From contig JARUPZ010000002.1 in assembly GCA_031213475.1 (NCBI GenBank), positions 8,232,830-8,296,829 on the forward strand: a stretch of DNA of 64,000 nt, read 5' to 3'. The translations under genes and the position numbers were made by a program. Positions 36,101 through 46,530 of the stretch are shown here, piece by piece. This stretch comes from Nereocystis luetkeana (lineage: Eukaryota > Sar > Phaeophyceae > Laminariales > Laminariaceae). Each line of letters starts with the position of its first letter. The stretch's first letter is position 1. The notes below the pieces were generated by a model, which did no database searches, was not told the DNA's origin, and worked only from the letters and a program-made list of their open reading frames with translations.

Positions 36101-39100
36101 CCCTTCTTGCGCCAAGCGGTAAAACGCTTCCTCTCCGGGACTTCCAATCCCTGTCATCGTGTGCCCCCCCCCCCCCGTCCCCAGCGGAACCACCGACCGG
36201 GATCGTTTAGGGGGGATTTACTCAGTCCGCGACAGATATTTCGTCACCAAAAACAAAAAACAAAAAAACGTGGGAGTGTAAACATAAAAATTGGTTCGAC
36301 CGATTGTTTTTTGCGCGAAATATAGTATAAAAACATGGTTTGCCTTTTAGATGTATCAGACACCAGGTAAGACATACGCTGCCTCATACCTGGTACCTGG
36401 CATAAAATATTGTTCAGAAGGGATAACAGCCAACTAGACCACTCATGTAGTGGAGCAGTAGGCTCCCCATCGGCCCAATGAGATCTTGTTTTTGTGAGTT
36501 CGACTAAAGTCTCGGCATTGTCTCCCGGGCGACCCCCTCTCGCCACGCGCTGCTGGTCAGAATAGAGATATCCACCTTCCCAATTTTTCCCCACCTGGAA
36601 AAGGCGACGATTGTCGAGAATCAAACTCACGCACTACCATGTATTGGGCCGAAGGGATGAACTGCTATTGTGTAGATTCGCTGCGGAGAAAATAACCGAG
36701 ACTGAGTCGATTTCACATAACCTGTACCGGTCAGAAGGGACAACCTACCAGACCGCTCAGTCAGCGCTGTCTGATGGGAGAAGTGGGCTACCCCCTTGGG
36801 CGCAATATAGGTTTCGAGTCCGGGCCAACGTAAGGCATGTCTTAAAGTGGTGTCGTCGCATACTGTATGCAGCGTGCGGACGGGCTGTTTTGGAATACGT
36901 ACTCTGTGTATCTCGTATGAAGGGTGCCGTTGTAAGGATCCCCCTGGGCTGGGTCATCAATCGATCGGTCTTCTTTCCCGCGCTCCAAGTATTGAAACAA
37001 AGGGGGGTAGGTCCACGTGCGGCCGTATACGGTACCGATACGCCCCCGAGATCCCACCGTTCAGCGCGGGTGATGATATGTTAAGGCTTACCCTGGGCTG
37101 GGTAATACGATCGATATCTCACCCCTATAGCTCGGCAGGTAACGTCTTGGCAGTGCATACACATCGTGTTTGGGGGTATGTTCGTAGAGTTCGACTGTTG
37201 TTGCACATACATGCCTGATGGTACATGCACGAGCGTTTGATAGCTGAATCGTGAATCGAACTGAGGCGCTTTCTCCGCAGAAAAGAAGATATAACAAGCG
37301 TCGTAAGAAAAAAAAAGCGATGCTTTCACGTGCACTAAACATACTCAGCTTTTGCACGTGTACACATAACTCTCTGCCGTTTTTCACACTGATGATTCGG
37401 CATCGACAAATACTGTAGACACGATGAGTTTTGCTGACACGAGTTGAAAACGCCCTAGTCTCTGCTGCGGAAAAAACTGCGATAAGTGAAGAGACCACCT
37501 GGGGGCAACAGTTAGTCGTTGCCGCGGTAGCTGGGTAGGTAGAGCTACTGCTGCACATGCATACGTTAATCCCTACGTTTTGGATGAAGCTGCTGCCCGG
37601 TTTTCTCGTGGTGTGATTGTATCGATATTTATACGTAGCGCATTTTGTTTCGCTTTTGTGTTCGCTCGCTTGCTCGCTCGCTCGACTGATGCCATCTCGT
37701 TTTCAGGAGGTGTGCATCGCTTTCCTTTTTGTTTTTACTGTTTTGTGATTTTTTTCGATATCATGCGTATGCACAGGAGAAAGATGCGCCTTACGTGTAC
37801 CTCGCCCATTTTGCTCACATCGAAAAATAATATTACTACAGTATCTCCTCCGTGTTATGTCGTGTACTACAGTACTAACTGTATGTACTCCGTGGTAGGC
37901 TTCGTCCAAACGTTAAAACAAAAAAAGCATCTCACCCCGGCAGCCAACAAGTTCGACGCGGTCATCTAACCGGAGAAGCTTCCGTTCCTTCAAGCATCCC
38001 ACCGCGGCTCCTGCTGCGCGTCCATCGACACGACTACCACCACCACCGCCACTGGATGCTTCGCCCTCGTCTGCCGTGCCACAGCTGCTGCCCTGTACCT
38101 CGATCACAGCGTAGTTTCCGAGGGGTAGCAGAGCTGTCACTCGAGCCAGGGCGGTGGGCTCCGCGGTTGGCACCATCAATCCCGTCGCGTCGGAAGAAGA
38201 CGTCGTTTGTAGGCCTTGTGTTGCCGTTGCGACGGCTGGTGGTGGTGGTGATACGTTCGCCACCGCAGCCGCAGCCGCAGGCGCAGCCGCGGGGGTTTGT
38301 GCGTCCTTCGTGGAGTCTTCGACCGGCGCAACGCTGTCGCCGCCACCGTCGCCGCTGCCTGCACTGTTTAATTTCACCGGCTGCATGTTTTTTTTTTGTT
38401 GTTCGTTCGTTCGAAGGTGTAACAAAAAGACACGAGGTTCACGTGGGAGATAATGCGGTGATCGATCAAAGATCAGGAATCGAGCACTATATGGGAACCA
38501 TTAACCGTATGCTGAGTCATTTCTCCGCTCATATGTCGGAGTGCGTATTATGTATTTCCTTCGTTCCCGTTAGACGATCTAATTGTGCTATTCGAGCAGG
38601 TAGTTCGGATCCCAAAAAACGCCCCAAAGCCTCACGTGTTTTGGCAGCGTGTCAGTAACCCCCGTCTTGAAAGGGGTGCGTGGTCAATCGCCAAAAGACT
38701 AAGACGAGCAACCAATCGGTATGTGTTGTCTCTGAAAGTGGCCAAGCCGGGAAATATATCAATTCATTGAAGTTGTCATCCATATGTAAGAAACTTTTCC
38801 CCAAAAAGTGGTTCTTAGTAGGATGCAGCTCACCCTTCATGCGACTCGCCCAACGCCTCACGGCGCTTCGCGCTTGGTGCAAACAATGTCTGCCTGGTCG
38901 GTGAAAACCCGACGTGCTCCGTCGCGGCATTGTAGGGATGGTAGGGTCAATGGTCATACGACTACGGCTATGCATGACAATGAGTACACCGCCCCCATCC
39001 CCCTCACCCTCCTCCCTCCCCACGCCCCGTAGAGGTTGCGCCGTTTTCTGATGCCCTCTGCATGTAGAGTGTGTGGCAGCAGAGCTGCTGTTTTGCTATT

Positions 39101-41712
39101 GCTGCTGCTGCTCTGCTTACTGCTTACCCCAAGAAGTCGTACGTCCCAGTCCACCGCGAACGCGCTCTCCCGCACCAGGTGCTTAAACAGCGCCACAGAT
39201 CGCCCGTCGCAGCACTCCAGCAGACGAACAGTCTTGAAAAAGAAACCAAATAAATGGAAGAAGGAACGAACGAACGACGCGAGAATACAAATATATCAGC
39301 ATTGAAAAATACTACCATACTCGTATAATAACATATCATCGCAACTCGTCGGGATGGCGCAATATTTTTAACAGATCGCAAAAAACAAAGTTTGTCTGGG
39401 GGCATGTTTACCCTCTTCCGCGCTAAAAGTAGTTTCTTGCGGCTGATGGAAACGCGTTCCAGTAGCTCAAGGAGTTGCAGAGCTCCCCCACCCCCTCTCG
39501 GTGCTGGCATGGCGACCCCAACCCACGATGACCCACAAATACGGGTGGCCGAACGTGCCTATGACGACCCCGTCGGCTTATTGTTGTGGCGGCACATAGC
39601 AGTGCGATACTGGGGGGTATGAATAGACATGACAATCCTGGACCGAGAAGGACCCCACAAGGCTTGACCCGACACATGCCCATTGTTTGATGCCAGTTAG
39701 TTCCCGTTTCAAGGTACACTGCTCTATACCAGGTATTTATGCGCCATCAACCGTTCTGCCCCAAATTTTGAGGTGTTCGGCGAGTCGTAAGTAGCGCGGG
39801 GGGGTGGGGTGGGGTGGGGTGGGGTGGGGTGGGGTGGGGTGGGGTGGGGTGGGGGTGTACTCGATCTAATGCATGGCCGTAGTCGTATGACCATAGACCC
39901 TCGCATCCCTACAATGCCGGGACGGAGCAGGTTGGGTTTTCACCGACTAGGCAGACGTTTCTTGCACCAAGCGCGAAGTGCCGTGAGGTGTTCGGCGAGT
40001 CACATGAAGGGTGAGCTGCATCCCACTAAGAACCGCTCGTGAGGCGGACTTGCATACGGATGACAGCTTCAATGAATTGATTCGTTTTCCTGCTGTGGGG
40101 GACTACACGCAACATGAATGCCAAGCCCCGTAGCTCTCTTGTCGGGGGATCGTGCACTCATACCATGCCGCAGATACCACCTATATATATAGGGGGGGGG
40201 GGGCTGCACGAGGTAGAACATGTTGAATTGCCACGCACCAGAGGGTTAACGGCAACGTCACCCGCCCAGGTCGGAGCGTGACGGTCCGGTACCATGATGT
40301 GCAGCTTCTGTTCCGCGTCGTTGTATCCGTAGGCCGTGGCGACGAACCAATCGTCATCCTTGTCCGCCACGTCGACCACCCATTCCACCGGCAGCGCTCG
40401 GCGGTGGTGACTGCTGCTGCTTCTGCTGCAGCCGTCACCATTTGCGTTAGCGGCAGCGGTATCATCACCCCACTCGACTTCTTCCAGAAGTGATTCCAAT
40501 AACTTCCAAACCAAAACATTTATTAGGACCAGGCAGAGTAGAGAGATAGAACGGTAAGGGCAGGGGTGTGAGGGTGCCAGTTAGAATAGGAAACTCATTC
40601 GATCTTGGCCGGCGTTTTATGTGGAGAGTGGCGACGACTGCTGCTGCCTTCGTCAGCGTTAGTGTTGGGGTCAAGGTTAGCGATAGGCTTAGGGTAAGCG
40701 ATAGGGTTTGCGTTAGTGCTAGCTTTAGCGTTAGCCTTGGCGTTAGCGTCAGCGTTAGCGTCAGCGTTAACGTTAGCGATAGCGTTCGCATTAACGCTAG
40801 CGCTGAAGCTAGCGTTAGCGTTAACGTTGGCGTTAGCGTTAGCGTTAGCGTTAGCGTTAGCGTTAGCGTTAGCGTTAGCAGTAACGTTATCGTTGGCGTC
40901 GTCAATAGCGTTAGCGTTATCGTTAACGTTCCGTTCTAGCGTTAACGTGAAACCAACACAGATCGCACCCTGCTCCCACAACACGAGGACGTAGAAAATG
41001 TCTGAGTGCTGGCTTCGACGCTGCTGTCGTGTTGCGCGCAGACAAAAAATGCCGGTGCGGCAATGTCGACCTGCGACAGCCTCATCACTACTACCAGGTA
41101 CGTATTACAGGACCCCTCCCCCCTGTTCCGCCCACTACATTAAAGTCGTTGGAGCCGGCAAGCGAAAGCGTCGAAATAATCCGGGGGGGCGCGCGGAACG
41201 CTACGCCGAAGGGGCCTGCCTCGCCCCCGACCGCCCTCGACCCTCTCTCCCAAAACTGCCAAGGCCGACCTCCTTTGGTCTTAATAGCGTCGTATTACTC
41301 GTTTTCGTGCAGGGAGGCGGTCAGTCACGGGGTCAAACCACAGCAATCTGCCATGCAGTATTTTCGGCGGAAATGTAAGCACCGCTTGGTATTTGTAATC
41401 GATACTCTAACGATCCTTACACTTCGGTATACTTGATATTCCAACTGTCCACATGTATCCGTATACTTGATACTCCGACGGTTCTTTCATTCCCGTCCAG
41501 ATTTTTACCTAGAATATAATATTCATGCGAAACCGTGTACCAGGTGTGCATGTTTTTGCATGTTTGCATTTCTGCATGTGTGCAAGTTTTTTTTTCATGT
41601 TTGCGCATATTTGCTCTCACCTCGTCGTCCTTGGCAGAGACACGAAGCTCGGGAAACTCATCCAGCGTGGAAGAGTCAAAGCGGCAGTAGTCTAAGGTGG
41701 CTGCTGCTGCTG
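24242..41712 (-). CDS. Large minus-strand gene of unknown function, eight exons of its 3' part
   Basis: Exons in order: 41712-41621, 40502-40239, 39232-39128, 38380-37936, 35124-35025, 30758-30659, 29374-29312, 24856-24242 (TGA). The last seven total exactly 564 codons and every splice is in phase. Good signals include the acceptor TTTCTTTTTCAAG before 39232 and donors GTGAGA, GTAAGC and GTGCGT. The 40.5-kb exon has VVDVADKDDDWFVATAYGYN and KLHIMVPD, and is followed directly by TVRLLECCDGRSVALFKHLV. This has the look of a conserved domain that I believe occurs in other stramenopile proteins, but I cannot name it. A low-complexity Ala/Gly/Pro exon follows, then charged helical exons (LRDELLADRRTTLRRIRR; MEQANETYITALDER) and a long acidic C-terminus with NRLEMESAALGRLLQ. 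The exon starts at 41712 and 35124 are the least certain. Upstream candidates lie at 48.1-63.5 kb. Confidence 0.62.
24927..25333. mobile_element. Inverted-repeat transposon, family C, single copy
   Basis: Terminal inverted repeats of about 31 bp: ATAAACAGACTAATCGG plus AAAAATGGGAACGAA on the left, mirrored on the right by TTCGTTCCCATTTTTCC plus GTCTGTTCAT. The interior of about 340 bp has one plus-strand frame to 25272 with no recognisable transposase. It lies in the last intron of the minus-strand gene. Confidence 0.65.
25334..26086. other. Non-coding, nothing recognised
   Basis: Part of the last intron of the minus-strand gene. No splice-flanked frame or repeat was identified. Confidence 0.4.
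26087..27105. repeat. One-kilobase GTA/GCA trinucleotide array with an embedded two-copy tandem repeat
   Basis: GTA-dominated microsatellite with interspersed GCA, GTG and ATA units. It is interrupted at about 26214-26524 by two diverged copies of a 165-bp unit containing GATGACCGATGGATATCGGT, CAGGTTATGCGCCTCGGA and CATAAGTCAGCGATCATTTG. Poly-Val/Ser/Tyr/Leu frames here are artefacts. Confidence 0.9.
27106..29051. mobile_element. Short non-autonomous LTR element (TRIM-like)
   Basis: Two direct repeats of about 540 bp, at 27106-27646 and 28509-29051, start T(A/G)TTGCAGCGCGAGGGAC and end GCTGCAACA, i.e. TG...CA termini in the right copy. They flank about 860 bp with no gene. A purine tract, GGGGAGGGGGGG, sits immediately before the right repeat, as expected for a polypurine primer. 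The inner 3' part carries degenerate tandem copies of the tract-plus-LTR-start junction near 28187 and 28284. The copies have diverged clearly, so the insertion is old. Confidence 0.65.
29090..29193. mobile_element. MITE family A
   Basis: TTACGGGGGACCATAGTAAA...CTATTTACTATGGTTCCCCG, inverted ends of about 30 bp flanked by TA. It abuts GTA/TTA repeats. Confidence 0.8.
30032..30540 (+). repeat. Poly-C-tailed element family R, near full-length copy
   Basis: Starts AGGTTGGGTTGGCGTCGG and ends GCATGATATCGAGTACAC with C runs that continue patchily to about 30655. It ends only about 120 bp downstream (on the plus strand) of the low end of a minus-strand exon at 30659. Confidence 0.8.
30780..32380. 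other. Intronic stretch without a recognised gene
   Basis: Intron of the minus-strand gene. A GTT/GGT-rich microsatellite lies at about 31840-32045. Nothing else recognised. Confidence 0.4.
32382..32478. mobile_element. MITE family B, diverged copy
   Basis: AACCCCTTTAGAACTGC and CAGTCCCGTTTACTGG on the left; CTGCAGTATTGAAGGGTTT on the right. Confidence 0.6.
32725..33060 (+). mobile_element. SINE family S, copy 2, with tRNA-like head
   Basis: The head at about 32730-32800 has GGTCGCTCGGGTGGTCTA and a B-box-like GAGTTCGAGTCTCTCCG. The body (GCGTGGGTAGGCACAATT, then the CGAGTCGACGACGGAAGAA segment) matches 43660-43860. The 3' end is A-rich (GCGAAAAAAATAAATGGGAC). Confidence 0.65.
33061..35024. 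other. Intronic stretch without a recognised gene
   Basis: No supported exon on either strand. It contains a CT microsatellite near 33480 and GATC/AGAT-rich short repeats at 34055-34260 and 34455-34500 that resemble the 14201-14617 repeat in composition only. Confidence 0.4.
35878..36033 (-). repeat. Poly-C-tailed element family R, short 5'-truncated copy
   Basis: G run, GTGCACTTATGTCATGCATG, GCCGTAGTCATACGACCATA, then the CATCCCCTACAACGCCG and TTTCACCAACCAGACAG-like segments. Only the last 150 bp of the element are present. Confidence 0.7.
36040..37930. other. Intronic stretch, tRNA-like fragments only
   Basis: Near 36615-36640 the minus strand has GAGTTTGATTCTCGACAA, a B-box-like sequence, so a decayed SINE is possible. 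Shared wording between about 33525 and 37005 (GTCCACGTNCGGCCG) hints at another dispersed repeat. No exon is supported. Confidence 0.35.
38667..38998 (+). repeat. Family P fragment joined to a 5'-truncated family R copy
   Basis: GAAAGGGGTGCGTGGTCAAT and GACGAGCAACCAATC (family P, without its C tail) run straight into the distal half of family R, from GTCTCTGAAAGTGGCCAAG to GACAATGAGTACACCG plus C-rich DNA. Confidence 0.65.
39798..40108 (-). repeat. Family R copy with a (GGGGT)n tail
   Basis: Reverse copy. The tail has become (GGGGT) repeats at 39800-39852, then GTACTCGATCTAATGCATGG and on to about 40108, where it is 5'-truncated. Confidence 0.75.
40665..40945. repeat. GCGTTA hexanucleotide array
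   Basis: Degenerate to perfect GCGTTA repeats, most regular at 40800-40880. They lie in an intron of the minus-strand gene between the exons at 41.6 and 40.5 kb. Frames translating as Val-Ser, Leu-Ala or Asn-Ala repeats are by-products. A short run of the same word lies in the candidate exon near 57.83 kb. Confidence 0.85.
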
Positions 41713-42808
41713 CTGAGTCGCTCGCGTGCGTTTTCCCCTTTGTTTTGGTATGGCATAGTTTGGTGGGAACACGTTTGCAACGGGCAGTGTGCAACCAGTT
41801 GCAGCATGATTAGCATGCTACTATAATAGGTATCTACCACTGTAAAATTGAAAGATACTATGCCCCTAAAAAAAGATGAAAAAAAAAGAGCCGGAGATGC
41901 ACTTTGGACGCTTTGTACGGACGTACGCATAAAGGAATCAGTGGGTACGGTCCTCACGTCATTGTCACATTACACCCCTTTTGTGGGGGGGGGCAACTAC
42001 TTGGAAATAAACTGATATTTTTTGCAGTGGGAAAGGGGTAAGAGTACAGAGTGACTCATACACCAGTACCAGTCTGGACGGAAGGACCGTTGATTTACAA
42101 ACGTCAAAACACAACGGTCTTAAATATTTTCGTCCGAGGTGGTATGGCATGCTACTGCCGTGGGGCCGTCCCCGTTAAGGTATAAATAGATAGACTCGTA
42201 TGCCACTGCCTTGAATTTTGTGTGTATACAAAATATATGTACCTCTTTTCAGTATACATGGGCTGTATACATGGGCTCTTACTGTATGATATACCAGTTA
42301 TACCACGATACGTTGTCCTGTAAAACCATTGGAGCTTGCAAGTACCCAGGCCTGGGCAACCAAGGGCAAATCGGACATCATCGATGAAACCCTGATTCAT
42401 TTCCTGGAGACTTGGGTGAACCTGTTTCGTCGCCGCCAGGAAGAATGTTCGATTTAACTCACCGAACAGCCTAGCAATATTTTACGGTTACATACGGTGT
42501 ATCCCGGAGTTACAGTCACAGGGATCGTCTCGTGGTGTTAGCTACGAGGAGTGTCACGGGTATGTGTGAGTAGGCACCGTACTGAGCAGTGGAGCGCTGA
42601 CCCACATTCTCACTCAACCTTCCCCCCCCTGCGTTCGTGTTGCCTCTTCTAGGGCCGAAAAAATCAAGACATCTTAGACAGTCTTCTTCACACTGCCTGT
42701 TGCAGTGCCTGGGTCAAAGCCTAGTGCCGGTTTTGAAGCGAATACATCCATCGCATATCAACCCCTTTTTTAGCACACTAAAGAATTATTCGGGGAATCA
42801 GCCTGATA

Positions 42809-43120
42809 ATGTCGAATAGTGGAGTCCCAGTGGACGGGACATCCGTGAAGGATCGTCTGGCTAGTCTCGTGAGGCAGCATGTGCAAGACAGGCAAGAAGA
42901 AGTAGGTCGGGCGCGAGAGCGACCGGGAACCACGACGTCAAGACGATGGACGACCGAGGTCGCAGTTCCGGGGCGCTCTTTCGTCGATCTCGTTCTTCTT
43001 TCCTGTCCTGTGCCAGCTGCCTCAAGGGACAGGCCAGGTCATCCGTCGCAAACGTCCCGTCCCCTGGGAACTGCGGGAACGCAGACCAGATGCTTAATCA
43101 GGAAGCGGCTGCGGGGCTAA
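42809..43120 (+). pseudogene. copia gag-like remnant
   Basis: Open for about 100 codons from an ATG just inside the left LTR. It begins MSNSGVPVDGTSVKDR and is charged, with a RQHVQDRQEEVGRARER helix-like stretch. No zinc knuckle is seen. The assignment rests on position. Confidence 0.4.
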
Positions 43121-43528
43121 TCAGTACGATCGGACCCTGTGATGGAGGTCGCTCATTCCATGCGTAACTGGAGGCGCAAGAGACAGGCGGTGCACCGACA
43201 AAGCTTCCAGACTGTCTTGTCAAAGAGGCGTAACTAGAACCAACGTGGTATTCCGCGGTGTGTTCGTCAAGACATTCGGGCATTTGGACGGAGGCGATGG
43301 AAGCAGATTCTGATCGACTAGAGGCCACTTGAACTTTTCTGGCCAGCCTGAAGTTACCGAGGGTAGCAGTAGTGTGGATTCAAAGCGACTCCTGAAGTGG
43401 GAGGGTGACGATCACGGCATGATTGATAGAGCTAAGGCGACGTTAGTAGCCAAAGGTTATACGTAGCCAGGGGGAGTTGACCACAGTACTTCAATACGTC
43501 TGCCCCTAGTGCATCAATCGCGCCTAAG

Positions 43529-43869
43529 CCGGTCGCCCCGGTGGTTCAAGTGGTTAACCTCGAATTCTACTTGTTTGAGTCCTGGGTTCGAGCCCTAGGA
43601 GGGTCGGACTTTGACTTTATTTGCAAAAATAAAAAAAGGGATTCAATTGTTGAGAGCGCCTTGCAGCGTGGGTAGGCACAATTCGATGCGAGTCGACGAG
43701 GGAAGAAAAGGCTGAAATCTTCTCGCGATAAAAATGAAGGCACGTACCGTAGCGGGAAGGGGGGAGAAGAGCCTGCTATGTGACCCCGGATCTGAGTTAC
43801 GAGTTGGAAGGAGAGAGAGAAGAAGATGTGCGAAGATAATGAATGGGATGGAAAAAAAAAAAAAAAAAA
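43529..43869 (+). mobile_element. SINE family S, copy 3, nested in the copia element
   Basis: The tRNA-like head at 43531-43608 has an A box (TGGTTCAAGTGG) and a B box (GGGTTCGAGCC). A body shared with the copies at 2538 and 32725 follows, ending in an A run of about 18 (43852-43869). This is the best-preserved copy. It lies between the copia gag and reverse transcriptase remnants, so it inserted after the copia element. Confidence 0.75.
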
Positions 43870-44099
43870 CAGACTCGTAGCGGCAACGTCAACGCAAACC
43901 TGACCGAGATTCGAGGCACTTGGGCGTTGAGCAGGCCTTCAAGCAGTCGGAGTTGGATACTGAAATATTATTGAGCTTTTCTCCCGAGTGCGGGAGGTTA
44001 TCGGGTAAGGTATTGTAGTGTGATCCGACCAAACTCTTTTTGGGCTGAAGCAGAGTAGTCGCACGCGGTATGAACCGTTGTCGTTAACCTTGGTATATT

Positions 44100-44693
44100 A
44101 TGGTTTTGAGCAGTGCTTTCGGTAAACCCATGCGTGTTTCGACTGTCGGTGAGTGCGAAGTTGTAGCGATGTTGGTGGTCCACGTGGACGACATCCGGGT
44201 CGCAGTCGCCAAGGAAATCACATATGAGGTAGTAGCATATCTCAACAAGAGGTTCCCTGCGAACTTTCTTGCTCAGGTTACATGGTGCATGGGTAGCGAG
44301 TGCAAGAGGGGTCGTGAGAAGAGAACCATGGAGATTTTGCGCACTTGGTTGATTCGGAATATTGTCGAAATTTCCGGTACCACAAACCCCAGCCCCATCC
44401 CCGCTTCTCCGTCGTTGGACCTCAGGCACGTGAATAATAAGAACCCTGTGGTGGGCGCGAGTTACCTCGAAATGGTGGGGAGTCCGATGCGGATTGCGAA
44501 TCAAACGAGGCCAGATATCACCAACGTAATACGGGTGGTTACACGGTTCTCGCACTCGTTAAGGCGGTTAGGAAGATATTTCAAGTACCTGTGCACTGCG
44601 GCTCATTTAGACCTGATGTTCAGGAAGGGCAGTAAGCTAGAGGACGTGCAGTGGATTATAACTTGGAAAAATGGCCCACAAGGCCGACGATAG
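44100..44693 (+). pseudogene. copia reverse transcriptase fragment
   Basis: A 197-codon open stretch with LVVHVDDI, a variant of the YVDD active-site box. Further on it has SYLEMVGSPMRIANQTRPDI, the conserved segment that links reverse transcriptase to RNase H in copia polyproteins. It is flanked by stops and lacks the upstream catalytic half. Confidence 0.8.
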
Positions 44694-44744
44694 GCGCTCG
44701 ATCTCTGCCCCATGGCTCCCATATGGCTTCCTATCGCGGGGGTA

Positions 44745-45120
44745 CACTTGTGTCGTGATTTTTCTGGACGCAAAAGTACGTCGCCCTATCCACCACTGAG
44801 ACGGAGTAGGTAGCCATGGCCGACGGCGTGGAATAAGCCCTTTACGTCGGAGGAGTGTTGTTTTTTCCGATGCCCGGTCTGGGGTCGGAGCATTAGAGTG
44901 TTTGAAGGAAACGAAGGGTCGATAGACTTCGCCATAAACCCATTGAGCTCGGACAGGAAGCTCATCGACGTAAGGTACAACTTGTAGCGCGAGTTGATGG
45001 GGAAGAAAGACTCATCGGGTCTGTTAAGTATCTCCGGACGGAAGACCACCATGCGGACATTCTCACGAAAAGTATTGGCAAATAGATTTTTGAGAAACCC
45101 CGCGGTTTTATTTTTGGGGT
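44745..45120 (+). pseudogene. copia RNase H and C-terminal pol remnant
   Basis: Frames interrupted by stops still read QKYVALSTTE near 44775, then VAMADGV and ALYVG. Further on comes an EDHHADILTKSIG-like segment near 45040-45075, the usual end of copia pol. Several in-frame stops and frameshifts are present. Confidence 0.7.
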
Positions 45121-46530
45121 AGGCTAATCTTGTAGTAGTTATGTCACCGGAACACCAATGAACAATGTCACGTCAATTGGTGACTGGAAGACGGGAAAAT
45201 GGCGTAATGTAACGTTGGGCCTATCACCAGGGTAGTGGGGGCGAAGCAGCAACGGGAACAGACCTGACCAACGCGTCCGATCTACCGTTGCCACCGGCTT
45301 TCGCAGAAAAAAATGCTGTCTGCGCACGGAGGTATTACTACAAGTAACTCAAGTTTGGGTGAAGGGAGGGAACAGGACTCCGAGCCAGTGGTCAGTAAGG
45401 GAGATGTAAGTTAGGGTGATACCATCGACCGGCGCAGGAGGCCTCATCTAATCCAATACTTACGTTAACTGATCCGTAACAAGAGACGAAGAAGATTTCC
45501 ACAGTAAAATTGACATCGAAGAAGACGCGTTCTACGATAGAGGTATCACATTTCCGAAAAAACGTTTCCTGAATGACGGGGTTCCTTAACCCAAAACCGT
45601 CGGAATGACGTTGTTGTATACTTGGGACATGAGATTATTAATCGGGATGCAGTTCGATTTCTGCTGAAGTCAGTTTTCGGGTGTGGTATGGAGCTCCCTA
45701 AGTGATGAGTCTAAGAAAATCTAGGTTGAACCTCTATCGTAGAACGCCTCAGAAGGTGGTTCCACACTTTGTAACACAGGCTGAAACCACGCCTTCGATG
45801 AAATGAAGTGGATAACTGTCCGAACAGAGGTCACTTATTCCCATGCTCCCCATGAACCTCGACAAAACACCACGGACGAGGGGAAAACTTCAGACCATCT
45901 CACCCACCTTACATGGGGTATTTTTCAAGTAGTTGAGATCATTTCCAGCAAATGCTGCCGCGCTGAAGGCACCTCGGCCGAGGCACCCTCAGTGCGGATG
46001 GTATATCTGCGGGCGAGGACCCCGGCCGGCACAAAAGCCCTCATCCAATGCAATAGTAACATCTAGTGATGCGTAACAGAGAGGAAGAATACCACATAGT
46101 AGTTTGTTGTTCGTTGTTGGTGCTGGTGTTATCGAAGCTAGTTAGTTGACCCGGCGCCAGGGATAGCTCGTAGCACCGAACAGCCCCGTAGTAAATTACG
46201 GTTACATACAGTGTGCCACGGAGTCACAGGTTACAAGGACTGCCTCGTAGTATCATCTGCGAGCAGTCCTGACACCCAGGTATGTTTTCTGGTTGTCCTC
46301 ACGAAAAGAGTCGTGTGGCATGGGTGGATGACGAGCCTGCTTTGCTTGTTTCGTCGACCTCTTTCTATGTCGAGATAGAAAAGACACCTTGTATTGTCTT
46401 CTTCACATAGCATGTTGCAGTGCCTAGCTCGCGGCCTATACAGCACTACTATAGCTGTTGGAGCGTAATCGCCCATCGCACATCAGCGCTATTTGAGCAT
46501 GCTTCGGAGGAGATTATGTCGACGGTCTTC

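Larger units (their letters stand above)
42455..46530 (+). mobile_element. Decayed Ty1/copia LTR retrotransposon
   Basis: Two diverged copies of about 340 bp (42455-42790 and 46165-46530) share ACCGAACAGCC, TTACGGTTACATAC(G/A)GTGT, GTCTTCTTCACA...GTTGCAGTGCCT and CCCATCGCA-type words; they are taken as LTRs. Between them are a gag-like start (42809), reverse transcriptase (44100-44693), RNase H and the end of pol (about 44745-45120), all in plus orientation. A SINE interrupts the pol region. About 1 kb between the pol end and the right LTR (45120-46160) is unassigned; it contains a duplicated CCATCGACCGGCGCAGGAGG-like segment near 45430 and 46010. Confidence 0.75.

Noticed and set aside
40465..40994. 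Val-Ser, Leu-Thr and Asn-Ala repeat proteins
   Set aside because: Open frames created by the GCGTTA array, which lies between two well-bordered exons and so is intronic.
41000..41436. Pro-rich plus-strand frame of 135 codons
   Set aside because: Both strands are open here because of GC bias. No splice-bordered or recognisable segment, and it lies within an intron of the minus-strand gene.
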